Origin: Pseudomonas putida
GTDB taxonomy: Bacteria > Pseudomonadota > Gammaproteobacteria > Pseudomonadales > Pseudomonadaceae
Direction: 5' to 3'
Assembly (NCBI RefSeq): GCF_003228315.1
Contig: NZ_CP029693.1
Coordinates: 3,771,501-3,835,500 of the forward strand
Length of the DNA stretch: 64,000 nucleotides
Below the pieces are notes generated by a model that saw nothing but the letters and a program-made list of their open reading frames with translations, did not search any database and was not told the DNA's origin. A program made the position numbers and the translations under genes. Positions 62,182 through 64,000 of the stretch are shown piece after piece. Position 1 is the stretch's first letter; each line of letters opens with the position of its first letter.

Positions 62182-64000
62182 TCAAGGACTCAGCGCGCTC
62201 CAGTCGAATGGCTGGGCAAAGCGATCGGCCTCTTCGGCCATCATCGGCCGCGCGACCAGAAAACCCTGCACATACTCGCAGCCATTGGCTTGCAGCCACT
62301 CGTATTGCGCCATGGTTTCCACGCCTTCGGCGATCACCAGCATGCCGTAGCGCCGGCACAACTCGATGACATTGCACACCAGTGCCGCGTCCCGCGAGGA
62401 CTCCGGCAACCGGGCGATCAGATGACGGTCGAGCTTGAGTGTGTCCAGTTCCAGGTCACGCAAATGTGCCAGCGAGCACGGCCCCGACCCGAAATCATCC
62501 AGCGCCACCCTGACCCCCAGATTGCGCAGCAGTCGCAGTTGTTTGCGGGTCTCCTCCGGGTGACGCATCAGGGCCTCTTCGGTCACCTCGACTTCCAGGT
62601 GACGAGGTTGCAGGCCGTGGCGTTCCAGGACCTGACGCAACTCGGTGACCAGATTGGGCATGGAGAACTGGGTGCTGCTCAAGCTGACGCCCAGCACCAG
62701 GTCCTCGGCGAACAGGGTTTCCCAGGCCTTGCGCTGACCGGCGCCACGCTGATAAATCCAGCTGCCCAGGCGGCTGATCAACCGCGCTTCCTCCAGCAAG
62801 GGCAGAAACAGCCCCGGCGGCACATCGCCGACACTCGGATGCTGCCAGCGCAACAAGGCTTCAAAGCCACGAATCCGCCCGTCGGCAATGGCCACCTGTG
62901 GCTGATAGACCAGGTTGAAGTCACGGTTCTCGATGGCGCTGCGCACGCTTTCCTCGAGCATCAGCCGGGAGCGGGCTCGGCCGTTCATTTCGTGATCGTA
63001 GAAGCGATATTGCTGCCGACCGGCGCGCTTGGCTTCGTACATCGCGATGTCCGATGCCCGCAGCAATCCGTCCAGATTGGCGCCGCAATCGGGGTAAGTG
63101 GCAATGCCGATGCTCACCCCCAGGGCGATATCCAGGCCGTCGATCTGCTGACAGATCGACACCCGTTCGATGAGCTTCTCGGCAATCCTCGAAGCTTGCT
63201 CGGGGAACTCCAGGTCAAGCAGCGCGGTGAATTCGTCACCGCCCATGCGCGCCAGAATGTCGAACGGGCGCAGACAGGCCTTCAATTGTTCGGAAACCCA
63301 GCGCAGCACGCGATCGCCGGCGTCGTGACCGAGGGAATCATTGACCCGCTTGAAGCCGTCCAGGTCCAGGTACATCAGCACCCAGGCACTGTCGTTGTGC
63401 TCACTGCGCAGCAGCAGATTCTCCACGGTCTGGTAGAAACCGCGTCGATTGAGCAGGCCGGTCAGCGGGTCGGTGACGGCCTGGAATTCGAGCTGCTGAT
63501 GCAGGTGACGCACCACCGACATGTCGAGCACCGTCACCACCATCGCCCGCTGTTCCGCAGGCAGTGGCGCGCAGGACAGGGCTACCGGAACCTGCTGTCC
63601 CCGCGCGGTGCGCAACAGGGCGTCGTGCAGGCGGTAGGTCTCGCCGCGCTTATAACCGTTCAAAAGCTCCGATTCGGCCCACACCGGGATGTGCGGCTTT
63701 TGCATGAAATCGAGGAATTCCTTGCCCTCCAGCTCCTGCACCGTGGCATTGAGCAGGCGCGACATCGCCGGGTTGGCGAAGCGGATCAGGCCATCCTCAT
63801 TCACCACCAGGATGCCTTCGGCGGCGTTGTCGAGCACCGAGGCGTTGAAGGCGCGAGCGACTTCCAGATCATGACTCAGGCGCTGCAAGGCCCGGCGATT
63901 GCGCTGGTGCTCCAGCAATGCCTGGACCTTGGGCTTGAGGATCTGTGGGTCGAACGGTTTGAACAGATAATCCACCGCACCGCTGGCGTAACCCTTGATG
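62182..64000 (-). CDS. Receiver-PAS-GGDEF-EAL regulator (5' end outside window)
   Basis: About 605 residues are visible; the gene begins beyond the right edge. The first residues, 'IKGYASGAVDYLFKPFDPQILKPKV', are the end of a response-regulator receiver domain. A PAS domain follows ('FNASVLDNAAEGILVVNEDGLIRFANPAMSRLL'), then an intact GGDEF domain with the product-inhibition site RPFD five residues before GGDEF. The EAL domain has EALL, 'VTEEALMRHPEE', 'DDFGSGP', 'LKLDRHLI' and 'IAEGVET', so both cyclic-di-GMP synthesis and breakdown motifs are complete. The input kinase is not in the window. Confidence 0.92.
   Translation of the reverse strand, partial: IKGYASGAVDYLFKPFDPQILKPKVQALLEHQRNRRALQRLSHDLEVARAFNASVLDNAAEGILVVNEDGLIRFANPAMSRLLNATVQELEGKEFLDFMQKPHIPVWAESELLNGYKRGETYRLHDALLRTARGQQVPVALSCAPLPAEQRAMVVTVLDMSVVRHLHQQLEFQAVTDPLTGLLNRRGFYQTVENLLLRSEHNDSAWVLMYLDLDGFKRVNDSLGHDAGDRVLRWVSEQLKACLRPFDILARMGGDEFTALLDLEFPEQASRIAEKLIERVSICQQIDGLDIALGVSIGIATYPDCGANLDGLLRASDIAMYEAKRAGRQQYRFYDHEMNGRARSRLMLEESVRSAIENRDFNLVYQPQVAIADGRIRGFEALLRWQHPSVGDVPPGLFLPLLEEARLISRLGSWIYQRGAGQRKAWETLFAEDLVLGVSLSSTQFSMPNLVTELRQVLERHGLQPRHLEVEVTEEALMRHPEETRKQLRLLRNLGVRVALDDFGSGPCSLAHLRDLELDTLKLDRHLIARLPESSRDAALVCNVIELCRRYGMLVIAEGVETMAQYEWLQANGCEYVQGFLVARPMMAEEADRFAQPFDWSALSP

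Overview
The window is a 64-kb stretch of a Pseudomonas chromosome, most likely the P. fluorescens group. I infer this from the GC-rich codon use, the two families of short palindromic REP sequences at gene ends, and a gene order matching the choline/betaine region known from P. aeruginosa (gbcAB, soxBDAG, dgcAB, cdhABC, gbdR, sdaB, cbcXWV, betTIBA). No rRNA, tRNA, complete insertion sequence, prophage or CRISPR array was seen.

Layout. 1-2.1 kb: the end of an ECF sigma factor, its anti-sigma factor, and a small orphan Rhs protein. 2.1-17.2 kb: the sarcosine-to-serine operon glyA1-soxB-soxD-soxA-soxG-purU-fdhA (minus strand), a TraX-like membrane protein, ltaE, an SDR enzyme, and the divergent glycine betaine monooxygenase genes gbcB/gbcA. 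17.2-19 kb: an 850-bp non-coding block with four DnaA-box (TTATCCACA) repeats, then a second orphan Rhs gene. 19-31 kb: a periplasmic retropepsin-like protein, a GNAT, the dimethylglycine operon (M19 dipeptidase, DUF5943, dgcA, dgcB, etfA, etfB; minus strand) and three small genes. 31-36.3 kb: the carnitine regulator cdhR and the operon caiX-cdhC-cdhA-cdhB plus gamma-butyrobetaine hydroxylase. 36.3-50 kb: a candidate sRNA, a small unknown gene, the betaine regulator gbdR, sdaB, the choline/betaine/carnitine ABC transporter cbcXWV, and betT/betI-betB-betA. 50-64 kb: housekeeping and accessory genes (a TldD/TldE pair, MdtD-like pump, dbpA, an HI0933 flavoprotein, a YccS-like FUSC protein, a periplasmic solute-binding protein, ElaA, an HTH protein, a YgjP-like metalloprotease and a truncated receiver-PAS-GGDEF-EAL regulator).

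Together the middle 50 kb encodes one catabolic line. Gamma-butyrobetaine is hydroxylated to carnitine. Carnitine is oxidised to dehydrocarnitine, cleaved with acetyl-CoA, and hydrolysed to glycine betaine. Choline is taken up by BetT or Cbc and oxidised by BetA and BetB to glycine betaine. Glycine betaine is demethylated by GbcAB to dimethylglycine, by DgcAB with an ETF to sarcosine, and by SoxBDAG to glycine. GlyA1 makes serine, SdaB makes pyruvate, and FdhA and PurU handle the one-carbon units. BetI, GbdR and CdhR are the regulators.

Most unusual signals: the DnaA-box tandem array, a 16-bp palindrome shared upstream of the two orphan Rhs genes, a candidate 140-nt sRNA before gbdR, a 142-bp hairpin between mdtD and dbpA, and a DgcA protein with three of the four usual TMADH-type Fe-S cysteines. 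Enzyme functions are assigned from family recognition and context; nothing was searched or computed. Many starts were moved downstream from the longest reading frame because the extra N-terminus was translated REP or leader DNA.
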